A stretch of DNA of 64,000 nt, taken from contig WPIO01000039.1 in assembly GCA_009760855.2 (NCBI GenBank), positions 311,501 through 375,500 on the forward strand. The letters are read 5' to 3'. Both the position numbers and the translations under genes were made by a program. The first letter of the stretch is position 1. Every line of letters begins with the position of its first letter. Under the pieces are notes generated by a model. The model made no database searches. It was not told the DNA's origin and saw nothing but the letters and a program-made list of their open reading frames with translations. Origin of the DNA: Cristatella mucedo (Eukaryota; Bryozoa; Phylactolaemata; Cristatellidae). Below, one piece after another: positions 12,644 to 24,054 of this stretch.

Positions 12644-12807
12644 GCTCTTTTCAGGCTGCGGATGTTGCAAGGCATGCTTACTCTCTCAACAGTCCCGTGC
12701 TGTGCCTACGCTTGCCTTCGAAGTTGGGTAGCAAGGCCGTGTCAGTTGGCACACATAGCTTTTTTGGTGTCGACAATCCAGCAGTGGTCATTGATACCGT
12801 TAAGAAG
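12644..12807 (+). CDS. MAN2C1: MAN2C1-like exon g
   Basis: Encodes SFQAADVARHAYSLNSPVLC, a divergent loop, then FFGVDNPAVVIDTVKK. The vertebrate segment is [20 protein letters not shown]...FSVSSPAVVLETVKQ. The acceptor is TCCATTGCAG. I place the donor at GTGTGT (12808), where homology stops. If the intron were read through, the frame would end at a stop at 12859-12861. Phase 1 in, phase 0 out. Confidence 0.94.
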
Positions 12808-14365
12808 GTGTGTGCCAAAAGGTCATGCGAAATAATCGAATTGTGCTGTACTGCCACGTGACCTCATCATATCATTTTGTCCCCACTTCCATTGTGTCAT
12901 TCATAGCATGAACTGAACTCCAGTCTTTTTGTCCTGCTGTGGAGAGAGAGAGAGAGTATTTGCATTTTCATCTTACTAGTTCTCACATGGACGATTGATT
13001 TGCTTATCGCCTGCTTTTGCTGGTCCAGCATCATGGTGACGTTGCAGACTACCTACATGTTATCCTTTGGTGCTTGACTGCTGCATAGGAGCTCTTGTGT
13101 TACTGTGACAGGATCAACCGTGTATACACTCTTTTAAGTGATGCAAAGCTCCGATCCAGCAATGACTTATCGTTAGTGACATACCAGTGTGGCAAGGACA
13201 CCATAGGCAAGGACACCAGTGTGACACCATAGTGACTTCTTAGAAGATGTGTAGACTGCAAACTTGTAGACTCGCTGTGGACACGCAAATTTGAAATTGG
13301 CATCCCTTGAATCTTGGACTAGTAAGGCCCAGGCATTGCTTGGCAAATTTCTTTTCGTACTGAAAAATTGTATTAATAATTGAATTATGTGCTATGTATG
13401 TGCTGGTAGGGTGTGAATGTGTGCATGCATGTGTGTGCACATGCATGCTTGCACATGCTTAAATACCGACACGTGTTTCTATGTGTGTTTTAAAAGCCAA
13501 ATATGCCTTGTACACGGTCTCCATAAATCTTGCTGAACCCCCCCCCCATGTATTGCACCACAATACTAGAGGGTAATTTGTATTAGTAGCTATGTAAAAT
13601 CATTTCAAGGTAAATGCTAGTTATGCAGTCATTATTTGGCCTTTGTAAGCAAAAGGTTACGAACTTGCAAGACGGCAGTACTCCCAAATCAGCATCAAAC
13701 GAATATGGTGGTCAATTAACTATGGATATATGATCAATGAGTTTGCCTCATTTGTATTTTATATTACTTTAGACGAGTTTCACAAGTAGTTATTGATTGT
13801 ATGTATGAGCACCTGCATGTATGCTCACAGATGCACAAGCTGGCATGTGCCTATGTCTGTGTCTAATCTGCCCAACCCACCAAACGCTTGCAGGCGCATT
13901 CACTCGCTCATATATGATCCTACTTGCACGTAGGCACGCAGTCATGTGCATGCAAATGTATACCCAATTCCTGTTAAAAGATTTCTTGTACCTGCTTAAT
14001 CGTGTGGAATCAAGCCATGTTTGAGGCTTTCTTCAGCAAGTCACCATATGCAACTAACTGACATTCATGGCATATGCAACTGACTCACGTTCATACTAAT
14101 CCCTGGAGACAAGAGCACTTGCTTTGCTTCTTCTCATTTTTTGTTTGGGAAAACAAACATGTGACCACTGTTGGGTCATAGTGCCATGCTTGGTGGCCTG
14201 TCAAGTTTTGTGAGATCAAGGAAATGGCTTATTCCTTTTTACCAGAAAGAGAAGACAGTTGCTGTAGTAATCCGGTCACTTGGTGCTGTCTACTTAATAT
14301 AATGTGCCTCTGCCTGTAACTCCACAAAGCCCGAAAAGAATAAGTAGGAGAGTTTTCTATAGCCC
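12808..14365 (+). other. Mannosidase intron, no exon recognised
   Basis: Holds a short GA run near 12943, a C-run near 13540 and GT-rich sequence near 13400-13450. I looked here for the expected penultimate exon (an LRLYEA-like block) and did not find it. Confidence 0.45.
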
Positions 14366-14379
14366 TCAAAGCCTGAGTG

Positions 14380-14860
14380 CCTGTGGTACATATCGGTAGC
14401 CGGCAGGCTTCATCTCAAGCAGCAAAGAGAAAGTAAGGAACATAGCTAAGTCAACAGGGCAGTTGAGGTAGTGAGTAGCATGGAAGCGGCAACTCAGTAT
14501 GGCTGGAAAGGATGCATCATAGTCGTCAGCAGGGGAATATATGTCGTTGTGTGTGTTTTGCAAGTCACTCTGGTAGACAGTCCTTAATCTTAGATAGGGA
14601 TTGGACGTGATGGCTAGCTGTTGAGGCAGTCTTCCTAATAAAAGTTTCAAAATTTAGGCAGTTGTCAATGACGACACCTAAATCCAAGCACACTGTGCCG
14701 GTCACACAACAGCATCACCTATTAGAAGAGCAAAGTCGTCTAGTCCAGCCACACCCTTGGGGTGTCCTATGAGTAGCAGTTCAGTTTATCATAGTTCAGT
14801 TTAAGGAAATTTGCCACGATTAAGGATCAAATGTCTGCAAGGCAAGCATTTAGTTTGTAA
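14380..14860 (-). mobile_element. Internally deleted LINE copy, minus strand
   Basis: Both flanks match the LINE at 6660-7450: the stretch around AGGTAGTGAGTAG, and further on TTAGATAGGGATTGGACGTG with the CAACAGCATCACC end. The roughly 400-bp middle, which holds the conserved coding block of the other copy, is missing; the junction is near 14550-14560. Confidence 0.8.
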
Positions 14861-15239
14861 GTTGCTGCAGCAGATTCCGATGGTTTAAATGGCAAACTAG
14901 ACTACAAGCCAAGTTCAGCAGTATTTGTGCTTGTAGGCCGAAGACAGCGACTCAGTGGTCCTGCGTATTCATGAAAATCATGGCGGTCGGTGCTCTGCCA
15001 CTGTGTTTGTTGGCCTCCCGTTTTCGTCAGTTCACGAGTAAGTGTAGCAAAGTAGCAAGAAGCCGCCATATCTGTGTTTGCAGCACCAATGGCTATCAAG
15101 GGCAGCATCGTAGCCTTGGATGCGAATTGCTTGGGCTCAGGAAGCAACATCGTCTTTCTGCTGGCACTTCGGTTAGAGCAAACCAGGACTGACCATGCCT
15201 AGCATATACTGTACTTACTGGTTTGCTAGCTGGCTTGTG

Positions 15240-16570
15240 GAGCAAACTGTTGAACTTGGTAGGTAAGCACTAGACCAAGAGAACTTGAGCAACTTTTGCC
15301 TAGTCTCCCTTATACCATTCCTATCACAGACACTGGCAAGAGTCGCAGCAGACCAGCTGAACTCGTGTATCGAAACTTTAAACCCAAGTTCTAGTCTGGT
15401 TTTAGAGCTGATCACTCCATAGAGTCGGTATTGCTTTGGTGTATACCGACCTACTTAGGAATGCGCACTTAGGTAGAGTATCTCTGCTTGTTTTTCTTGA
15501 TCTTTCGGCAGCTTTTCATGTCAGCAATCCCCTAGTTCTCCTTAAGCACCTCTCATCTCGCCTGGGCATCTCTGGTACTGCATTGCAATGGTTCAGGTTC
15601 TATCTCAGTGGGAGACTCAAGTATTGATGTGAATAGGCAAAGATCATCCGAGGAATCTCTGAAATATGGGGTACCACAGGGACTTGTGCCTGGTCCCATT
15701 CTTTTGACATTGTATACCTCCCTCTTGCCGATGTGATTGCCAAGCACAATCGAGGCTTTTACTACTTCTGTGCAGATGACACTCTGTTGTGCCTTTGCTT
15801 TGAACCCTCTGGCACGTCGAATTCTCTTAATTTCCTTGCTGCGCGTATTGATGACATCCTCACATGGATGGCAGCAAATTTGTTCAGTTAAATGATGACA
15901 AAACTAACTTACTAGTTATGGGAAAACCAAGTGTGATTCGGAAATTGGAAAGGCTGATGCTCAAACACGGCTCTGCCAGCATATCTCCTATTAAGTCTGC
16001 ACGAAATATAGGTGTCATGTTCCAAACTGACTTTTCGTTAGACGACTACAACTTCAAGGTTGTGTCGCTCAATTTTAGGTCCTTTCATTTTTTGGCTCCA
16101 GCCTACCTATAAGATCTACTGACCCACTAGGCTAACCATCGTACCACTTGCTTTTCGAAATCGAACGGTTTACGTATAACTTGTACAAATCTCAAATCCT
16201 TTGGAGACCGTGCCTTTAGTTCGTATGCTCCCCAATCCTGGAACTCATTTCCGGCTTGTGTCACGACATCTCTTGACTTGGCCACATTTAAAAAGAAACC
16301 AAAAACGCATCTACTTAGGACAGCATTTAGTGGGTCCCTGTGATTCGTCCTTTATGTGCTTATGCATGTTGACACTTTTGCATGCTGCCACTAACCATAC
16401 TTGCATGCTGACCCTGTGCATGTCACCCCTAGCCATGTTATTTTTGTTGTTTATTGTGCATGCTACCACCAGCCATTCGATTGTCCTTCCTTTGCAGCAA
16501 TTGTCAAGCCCCTAGAAAGAGATTGGGTTCTCTGAGGGTGCTGTATCAAATGCATTATTATTATTGTTAT
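15240..16570 (+). mobile_element. L2/CR1-like LINE with decayed reverse transcriptase
   Basis: Frames with stops and shifts encode recognisable reverse transcriptase blocks. LLVFLDLSAAFHVSNPLVLL is the usual LLDLSAAFDTVDH..LL block, then GISGTALQWFRFYLSGR. A GTTGTCAWSHSFDIVYLPLA stretch is the remnant of GVPQGSVLGPILF, and CADDTLLC replaces the YADDTQLY catalytic motif. A C-terminal block and a 3' tail ending in a TTA repeat follow. Parts upstream of 15240 are not recognised, consistent with 5' truncation. Confidence 0.9.
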
Positions 16571-16624
16571 TGAATACTGTCTACTCTAATAATATTGGTG
16601 CCGGCCAGCGGCTGCAAATTCATG

Positions 16625-16720
16625 ATGGATAAAGGTGCAGTGTGTTGTAAAGTACCTGAATAGAGATATAGTTCTCTTAAAGTGCTATTTAAAAGACATT
16701 TATTATTAGTATTACTAAAG
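16625..16720 (+). mobile_element. SINE-B/LINE-type 3' tail fragment
   Basis: Carries AAAGTACCTGAATAGAGATA and a GTTCTCTTAAAGTGCTAT stretch followed by TTATTA. The CTGAATAGAGAT form matches the SINE-B tail better than the LINE tail. No tRNA-like head is present. Confidence 0.7.
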
Positions 16721-17433
16721 AGCCACAAACATGTAGGTTGGCATCAGGGCTGCCAGTCCTCTGCCTCAAATCTCGTCATCTGTGATATCGTAACATCGTA
16801 ATCGTTGACAATATGGTGGATACCGTGGCAGACCATCCTCTTCGGCCTAGTGCTGTGTCCTGCCCATCTGCCAGTACTTCAAGAAGACCCTTTGTTTCTA
16901 GTCTGCAAACTCAATCGCTGTGTATTTGTGGTGTCACGTGTAATTGGCATGCCCCGTTCCGTGGATTTTGGCAGAAACAGGACAGATATACAATGACTGG
17001 GTGGTGCTTATTGTACTGTTTGAAATCCAGTCACTTACATGCTTATGGAGAGCCAAATGCACTTTATCGTGGTGGAAATAAATACCTTATTTTGTTATTT
17101 CTAATCAAGTTAATCCACATAATCGATTACTCCTAACCTGCTGTTACTAGGACTCACCCTGCTCAAGTAATGTTGGCTTAAAACCCACATCCACCTTTGA
17201 GTAAAGGGCACTGGTCACTGCTATTATGGATGGGTCTCTTGTATGCTCGTATTGCAATGCAGCAGCTCCGGCGGCTCCAGGACAGCTCCTGGAAAATGCT
17301 TTGCATTAGGCAGCAGCTGTCGTGCATGATTGTGGCCTCCCGGGCTAATCCTGGTTGAGCTGTTTTTTCTTGTTCAGTAAATGAACTCACACACACATTG
17401 TTTATCCCATACATGATTACTGCTTATTTAAAT
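16721..17433 (+). other. Mannosidase intron, unassigned
   Basis: No exon, RNA gene or repeat recognised. Confidence 0.4.
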
Positions 17434-17605
17434 TAATGCATGTTGGCACTGTGCATGTCACCTCTAACCATGTTATGCTAAGTTGCCATTATGTATGTTA
17501 TCACTTATCATTTGGTCATGCTTCCTTGACAGCCTATATAAAGTGCCTAGAAAGAGATTAAGTTCTCTGATGGTGCTATACAAATGTAGTATTCCTATCT
17601 ACTAA
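17434..17605 (+). mobile_element. L2-like LINE 3' end
   Basis: Part of the family's repetitive 3' untranslated region (the GCATGTCACCTCTAACCATG and TTGGTCATGCTTCCTT motifs), then the shared tail AAAGTGCCTAGAAAGAGATT and ATACAAATGTAGTATT. Confidence 0.85.
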
Positions 17606-18027
17606 TTAAAGCAAGAAAGTTCGCCTGTCCTTCCCTCTTATCACGTGGCAAGATGGCGACCAGTACTTCCGAGAGTGGCGTGTGTAAAAGACTATAATTC
17701 TACTATGACTTAGTGAAGCGAGTCTGAAGGCAGTGAGCTCTAGTTATTATTATTGTCATTATTAATAGAATTTGGTCACCCTAATTTGTGCATCTCTTCA
17801 GCACCTTAGAAGCACAACTTGGATCGGGAGATGTATATGGCCACCCCCCTTAGACCAGCATGCTTCTGACTTCGACGGCTGTGTGCCAGTTCTAAAATTT
17901 ATCGGAGTGAAACATAAGTCGATTCCTTTTTTCAGCGAGTGGACTGATAATCCCCACTTCTAATTATTAAGCTCCGGTTTAATGAACCCAGCCGCTGTGC
18001 ACTGCCGAGTAATTTTCACAAAAACTT

Positions 18028-18187
18028 TGGTTTGGCCCAGTTATTAAGGTGCTCACCCGGCCAAGGTCAAAGTGATTGTATTTGACGCCCTGAGGTCGTA
18101 AGCTCGAGCCACGTGGCATATGTGAAGCGCCTGAATAGAGATTAGGCTCTCGTAGGGTGCTATGCAAAAGAATTATTTATTTATTAT
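18028..18187 (+). mobile_element. SINE-B (tRNA head, LINE-like tail)
   Basis: The head TGGTTTGGCCCAGTTATTAA fits a tRNA A box. The B-box region is GTCGTAAGCTCGAGCC. The tail, GAAGCGCCTGAATAGAGATT followed by a GGTGCTATGCAAAAG stretch and TTA repeats, is the LINE-related end. Confidence 0.9.
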
Positions 18188-18226
18188 TTTGTTTTGCAGA
18201 GGTGTGGTAGTGGCATGGTGAAAGTA

Positions 18227-18338
18227 TTAAGAACATGGCCTATAGTTGGGAGCATATTACATGTACTAGATAAAACGAGGGATTAAGAACCTGGCCTGTA
18301 GTTGGGAGCATGTTAAATGTACTAGATAACACAATGGA
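18227..18338. repeat. Tandem duplication, unit about 56 bp
   Basis: Two diverged copies each contain TATTAAGAACATGGCC- or GATTAAGAACCTGGCC-like starts and end with CATGTACTAGATAA or AATGTACTAGATAA. They sit directly before a SINE-A. Confidence 0.85.
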
Positions 18339-18358
18339 GGTGGAGAGAAGGTAAGAGT

Positions 18359-18520
18359 GGTCTTAGCCCAGTGGTAAGTTGCACTCTGTTCGCAAGCCGG
18401 GTTGTGGGTTCGAGCCCTGCAGTGGGTGATCTTTTATTGCTCACTGCATGCAAGCGGTGGTTATAGCCGTTAAGGCATTTTTTACTGCTAGACAAATGAG
18501 GCTGTTGAGTCAGCCAACCT
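18359..18520 (+). mobile_element. SINE-A
   Basis: A box TCTTAGCCCAGTGGTAAG, B box GGTTCGAGCCC, body TATAGCCGTTAAGGC and end GAGGCTGTTGAGTCAGCC. Confidence 0.88.
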
Positions 18521-18774
18521 TAATCAATTAATTTATTAATGACGGGCTATTCGGGAGTGTGGAACTTTGATTCGAGTAAAGAAAACTCACAGTTCTGTGT
18601 CTGACGTTGTTTCGGTCGGTTAGGAGCTCGGATTTATGCTATTGGTGAATTGGATCGAAAGAAAAGAAGTGTCAAGACTGCAAGCTTGAACAGTCGACTC
18701 TCTACTTGCCATGTCAATGTATTGCCACTAGTGTTGCCAGCTTTGAGTCACGTGTCGGCCTTATGTTAAGCCCC

Positions 18775-18854
<80 letters not shown>

Positions 18855-18860
18855 CGTGCG
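18775..18860. repeat. (TG)n microsatellite before the last mannosidase exon
   Basis: About 85 bases of TG with a few CG variants. It ends about 50 bases before the acceptor of the terminal exon, with TG on the sense strand. Confidence 0.96.
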
Positions 18861-18910
18861 CGGCCATGTGTGTCTGCAATTTCCTCGAAAGCTCTCGCCC
18901 ACTTTCGCAG

Positions 18911-19088
18911 AACGAACGGCCTCGAGGATGATCTCGACGGCAGCGCTGCTCCGCTCGACCACGACGGCACAGGTCAACAGGGAGGCGGCTGCTTCCGAGT
19001 GATGCTGGGCCCCTTCCAGCTGAAGACGTACCTGCTGAAGATGAGCGGAGATCGTCGGTCGGCGCCACTCGTGTCCGACAGTGCTTAG
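18911..19088 (+). CDS. MAN2C1: MAN2C1-like terminal exon
   Basis: After the acceptor ACTTTCGCAG the frame reads TNGLEDDLDG, a low-complexity insert, then CFRVMLGPFQLKTYLLKM and a short tail to TAG (19086-19088). The block matches the C-terminal LKLTFSPFQVLSLLL of the vertebrate enzyme, where family 38 proteins end with an F.PFE/Q-type strand. The exon enters in phase 2, but the last exon upstream leaves in phase 0, so at least one exon (about 35-45 residues) is missing between them. The final 15 or so residues have no counterpart that I know. Confidence 0.75.
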
Positions 19089-20880
19089 ACGTCATGCCCT
19101 GGCCGACGAAGACGACGGCAGAGGTGCGCGCGCCGGGCATCGGCTGCAGAAGAGCAGCGCTGTGGCAGGGGGCAGAGGAGGAGGAGGAGAGGGGCCAGAC
19201 GGACCCTCGCTTCCCCCTCTCCCCCCCCCCTCCGAAGACTGCTGCCCAACGGGTGCATGTTGGAGGGGGCATGTGCTGCTTGGCAACCAGCCCGGCGCTG
19301 TAAGAGTCCTGTAAGTGGCTGCTGCTTCTGAAAAGGTCTGCTCCCTCCTCCGGTCAATTCTAGCGACTTGTGCTACGTGCTGAATTGTCTCGACCATGAC
19401 CCATTGTGCCCACCATGTCGAATGCATGGCCCACTCCGGCCTGCACTTTTACGACGGTGCACCTCGCATGGGCTTCAGCAGCAGCTGCTGCATCTGAAGA
19501 ATCGACCGGCTCCCGTTCGAGCGTGCTCGGGCACGCTCGAACGAGAGCCGCCTTCGGTCTCCTCGACTGCCGGCGCGTTCTCGGTAACCAGTTGCTTGCT
19601 GTCCACGGGGAGTTGACATCTTTGATTATCTGCCTTTGCCTACTGCAAACTGTGTCAATATGTGGTGGTCTTTTGTTAAGCAAGATGGCCTTCCAATTTC
19701 TGTCAATTTCATTTAGCCACCTCGACACGTTTTCTCGATGACTGTGAGCAATAGGCAGTGCGCTCGAGTGCCAGCTTGCCGTTTGGCCGGTGTTGTTGTA
19801 GCTTCAGAGCCCAGCAGCTGTCTGAATACTTGTACCCGGGCTTGCACTGAGCTTTAATGGGTGGTCTCATTCGTGGGTATTGGACCGATGGGGCAGCGAA
19901 CCCTGACCCGTAGGACCGACCGGTAGGGTCTAGCCAAGCGACAGTGTGGTCCCTTACAGCTGGCTGCCTCGAGAGAGTTCAACGTTTGGCTTCATCCTTG
20001 CTTAATCCTGAGTCTGGGACCTGTCTGCACCCACCTGACACCAAGCATGCTACCCCTTTCGTGACAGCAGATCAGGAAAGAACGCCTTATAGCGAAAAAG
20101 CCTGGACTTTTTCTTGATCGACTCTGTTAATGCACGGTGTTGGTGATTTGCGTGTGCTCAAGGTTTCATGCAGTTGTGCACTGTGCTCAGCAGACCTTGC
20201 CTTGACCACTGGCTTTGTAGAAATCTGACCGATCGTCGATCCGGCAGATGGGATCAGGCTGCTGCATTGAGCACAGGGAGATCAACTTATGCCCACGTTT
20301 TTCCTGTAGGGGATTAAAAAAATCCACCTGGACGTTCGCAAATCGTGCTAGCCTCTATCTGCATGCTCTGCAAACGTGCTTCCCCAAGTGTTTCTTCTGA
20401 CTTGATCTTTCGCTGCCGTGCATCGTGTCGTGAACCCCAGCACCTCTGTCTCGTGCTGCACTAACAGGAGCGGATATGGATTCTGCATCCTCGTCATCAG
20501 GGCATCACTCTAGCAAGCATTCCATATCCGCCAGTCGTCTTGCCTGTACCGTGCAGCCACCTATCGATTCCATCGCTTAATCATTATCGTGCCCGGAAAC
20601 TGTCTGAGTGTATTTGTCCACGCTCTAAGTATTGTAAGACACGCACGACGGCCTCCTTAGATCTCGGACTCGGCAAGCTGTCTAAAGTTCGGAGATTAAT
20701 CGAGCTTACGCTCTTGTGACACTGCCGTTACACATTCCTGTGACTCAACGGCAGCTGCTATGGGGCTGCTATGCATTGCTGGGGCGGCACGTCACTCTGT
20801 GTCCTTCGGTGCGGTGGCCTTCAGAGGTTACCAGCTCACGTTTGTTTGAGCTGTGACAAGCTTGACTGTTTGTCAATCTA
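19089..20880. other. Convergent intergenic DNA, including likely mannosidase 3' UTR
   Basis: No gene recognised. The only structure I see is the hairpin at 19507-19550. There is no good AATAAA on the plus strand before the SINE at 20881; an ATTAAA lies near 20313. Confidence 0.45.
19507..19550. repeat. 20-bp inverted repeat, 4-base loop
   Basis: Arms 19507-19526 and 19531-19550 pair with one mismatch around the loop TCGG. The arm core is CGTTCGAGCGTGC. Confidence 0.93.
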
Positions 20881-21061
20881 GGGCAGTGATAGCGCAGGAG
20901 GTAAGATACTTGCTCTTCACGACCGAGGTTGTGGGTTCGAATCCTGCAGTGGCGACGACCCTTTATTACCAGTTGCAAGCTTTGGTCATAGCCGTTAAGG
21001 CTCTTCTGCCGCTGTACAAACAAGGCTGTTAAAATCAGCCAAAATAAAATATAAATAAAAT
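20881..21061 (+). mobile_element. SINE-A
   Basis: A box AGCGCAGGAGGTAAG, B box GGTTCGAATCC (perfect consensus), body CATAGCCGTTAAGGCTCTTC and end AGGCTGTTAAAATCAGCC, then an A-rich AAATAAA tail. Confidence 0.92.
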
Positions 21062-23945
21062 CTAGATGTCTCGTGGCTGCTAGAAGTATTATACCTAACG
21101 ATTAGTGTCCAGTGGAGTAGTTGTATGGAGTATGCTAAGTACGCGTTGTAGTTTCTCGTCTCCGGCATGTTGTTACCTGACCATATATTTCTGCTTGACG
21201 AACGCATTATTGCCGATGTCTGTGCATTTTTCTGTGCGACAGGCATTGTGCATAGGTCTTTTAGTCAGTAAATTGTTGTGGAAATGGATGATCGACATTG
21301 TGACAAGTGAGTGCTTGAGAAAATTTTAATAGCATGAATTCGTGCATATTTACTGGTTTGTGCTAAGTTCCGGAGGCCGGCGTATTTTTTGCTTGCCAAC
21401 GCAGAACTTTCATACTCGCAGTATAAGCAGTAGATCCATGTCGATGTTGCAAAGTCTTGGTGTCAGGCTTAGTAGCCTCTTGAGACTGATAGCTGGGTTT
21501 CATCACTACTGTTGGGGCACAGCCCATGCTGGCAAATAAAAAAGTCGACAAATTCTGAGAGGCTTACATGGCCACGTTGCCTTGGCACTCCATGCCTGCA
21601 GCAGTACCAAAGCGTGGCTGATAAGGTTTGTTCCTCGAGAAAAAATCTCCAACACCGATCCCTCTGCGTGGTTTATTGAAAAGTTGTTGGCTGCTTACTG
21701 ATGTCGCTCAAATTGGAATTGCTGTCAAGTCGATCAGCATATACTAAGAGAACAGGTACAGCCTAGCCGCAGTCACCCAGTTCAGCTGGACTAGCTAAAC
21801 CTGGTTAGACATTGACTGAATCTGGACAAATCACGAAGGCAGTAGTCGATTGGGAAAATGGTGACCATCTATTATTTGCAAACCGAGAAAGTAGCACCAG
21901 TAGGTCTTGTACTGGTGAGCATGCGATAAGCCACATTGTTTCAGTTGCCTACCGGGGCCTCGTTGTGGAGGGCTCGGTCGAAGGCTCACAGGAGGAACCA
22001 CGATGGGAACTAAGTCCCTTTTTCTTTCTGCCTGTGCGACTACACCGCAGGAGGCTAGTTGAACTCCGGAACTCAGACGGCTTTCAGAACAGAGAGCCGA
22101 TCAGCCGAGGGCTTCGAATCAGGTTAAACTGGTGTCTGGGGAGCCGAATAACGCTATCTGATCTTGGTCAGCATTTTTCCATCGCTCGTGACCCAGGTCT
22201 TGGCTTCGAATACTTCAGCAGGCAATTTTGTATTTCTCGGGGGGGCGTATACACTGCTGCTTTTCCGCCCGACGCTAAATCAGCTGACCTTTGCTTTTAT
22301 TTATTTTTTGGTTCAAAAGTTTGTGGCGATTCTGCTACTAGGCAGAACCATAGTGTTGGCATAAAAGAGGGCCGCCAGCTGGCACGGCTACACCTCTCGC
22401 GGGCACGAAGGGCTCCTACTATTGGCCGACCTCGGCGCAGTAAACATCTGGCTACGGCCACCTACTCGATGGATTTCTAGCAAGCCACTGAACCTCGCGT
22501 AGCCGATGGCGCCACATCGCTTGGGCGATACGGCCAGGAGAAGCTACGCTTTGCTTTGGCATAGCTTGGCGGTTGCCTTAACACTCCTTAACTCTCCTGA
22601 ATGGAAAAGCTCTTCTGAATGCGACGGCGCGTGCTTGCTCGAAATCGGGTCGTGACCGCGATGAGATCGTTATTGCACCTAGTGCTCGTGGCGACCGGGC
22701 GCCCCTAGTTCGCCAGCGCAGCCAATTCCAACACTGCTCGGTGCACGATCGCTAGCGCTCCCTAGCACTGCCGCCGATAGCACTGCCGCCGATGCCAACG
22801 CTGCTCGGTGCACGATCACTATCACTGTGTCTCTGCTAGCCTGCTATCCTGTTACGGTCGGAGCTCCGACGACGTCCTTCGCAGGCCCACGAAACTATGG
22901 CAGCATTCTATACGTGCTGCCGACAGCCACAGACACACTAGATAAGACGACTATTACAACCGACGCGTTATGTCGCCCTGCCGCCGTCTTACCGGCGGTA
23001 GAATGGAATTGAGCTCGCTTCGATATTCCCCGAGGTTTCTGGTGGATTGCATCGCCGCTCAGCCGCTCTTTTCATTGGCGGCGACAAGCACTGCAGTTTC
23101 CGAGAAATTTTAGCTTATAAAATGCTACGCAATCGGAAATCTGAGTTTGACGCCATTAGAAGACTACACTCAGCGGCCTCTGGTGAACAAAAATTGACAC
23201 GTCTGCTACATGACCCGGTATCTCCCCAATACAAATGCCGATTTCAGTTGCAAATTCCTCTACTTTCTGCTTGAAAAGTGGCATCGGCAAGCAGTCCCGT
23301 TCAGGTCTACAGAAGGAGCCTAGGTCTCGCCTAGGCCATCGGGGCAGAGAGCACTCGGAGAGCTCAGCTGCAGCCGCACTGCACAGCTGTCGCGGCAGCT
23401 GCGCTACGTGTATGCACTGAGCCAGCACGTCCAGCTGGCACGTGATTGCGCTCCTCGAAAGGCCTTCGAGAGGTCAGAGAGTCGGCAGGTAGAGACAGTG
23501 GGCTGGGCCACCACCCACCCGCCTGCTTGGAAATGCTAGCACGTCATATGCAATTACTCGCGTGAGTGGCTAGCTGGCAGCCCGGGTGTTGACAGCGAAT
23601 ACAAAAGCTGGATTGGGTGAGGCCTAGCTAGCGGCACGACGCTGGCTAAGCGGTCTATTCTCTAAAGAGCGCGGCTGCGTGTGTTTGTTGTGCCGACACA
23701 CTTACTGCCAGCTGTTGCCATAGCACTGCTTGGTAGCCCCTTCGGACGCGGCTTGCCCTGTCTGAGCGTTTGCTTGCCGGAGTAGGACTCATTCTATCGT
23801 ATCACCCACTCTCAGCCTTTTAGTCACTCTTTTCGAATCGAAAAAGAGGGCAGAGAGGCATTCCGTGGGTTCGCATTGTGAGGTCGTCAGTGTCAATGGC
23901 GACGACCTGTGCGGATATCTTACGGCTGCAGCGATCAATTGCGTA
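21062..23945. other. Intergenic DNA without recognised genes
   Basis: The longest open frame is at 21812-22480 plus (222 codons). It has no domain, signal peptide or low-complexity feature I can interpret and no splice context. A short duplication containing CTGCTCGGTGCACGATC occurs at 22734 and 22800. I support no gene here. Confidence 0.4.
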
Positions 23946-24054
23946 TTAGTGGCGGCTGCACTTTGATGTCGTGGGCTCGAGCCTTTCGGCATATGTAAAG
24001 GACCTTGATAGTAATTGAGCTTTCTTAGGGCACCATACAAATGAATTATATTTA
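23946..24054 (+). mobile_element. SINE-B, truncated or diverged
   Basis: B-box part GTCGTGGGCTCGAGCC, then GGCATATGTAAAGGACCTTG and a tail with CTTAGGGCACCATACAAATG. The A-box head is missing or unrecognisable. Confidence 0.75.

Noticed and set aside
12808-12861. Mannosidase C-terminus by read-through of the exon g donor
   Set aside because: The read-through residues do not resemble the family, and a later exon matches the family's true C-terminal strand. I keep it only as an alternative.
13801-13880. A YEHLHVCSQ-like frame as the missing mannosidase exon
   Set aside because: The similarity is limited to a few residues, the frame soon stops, and no splice sites of the right phase flank it.
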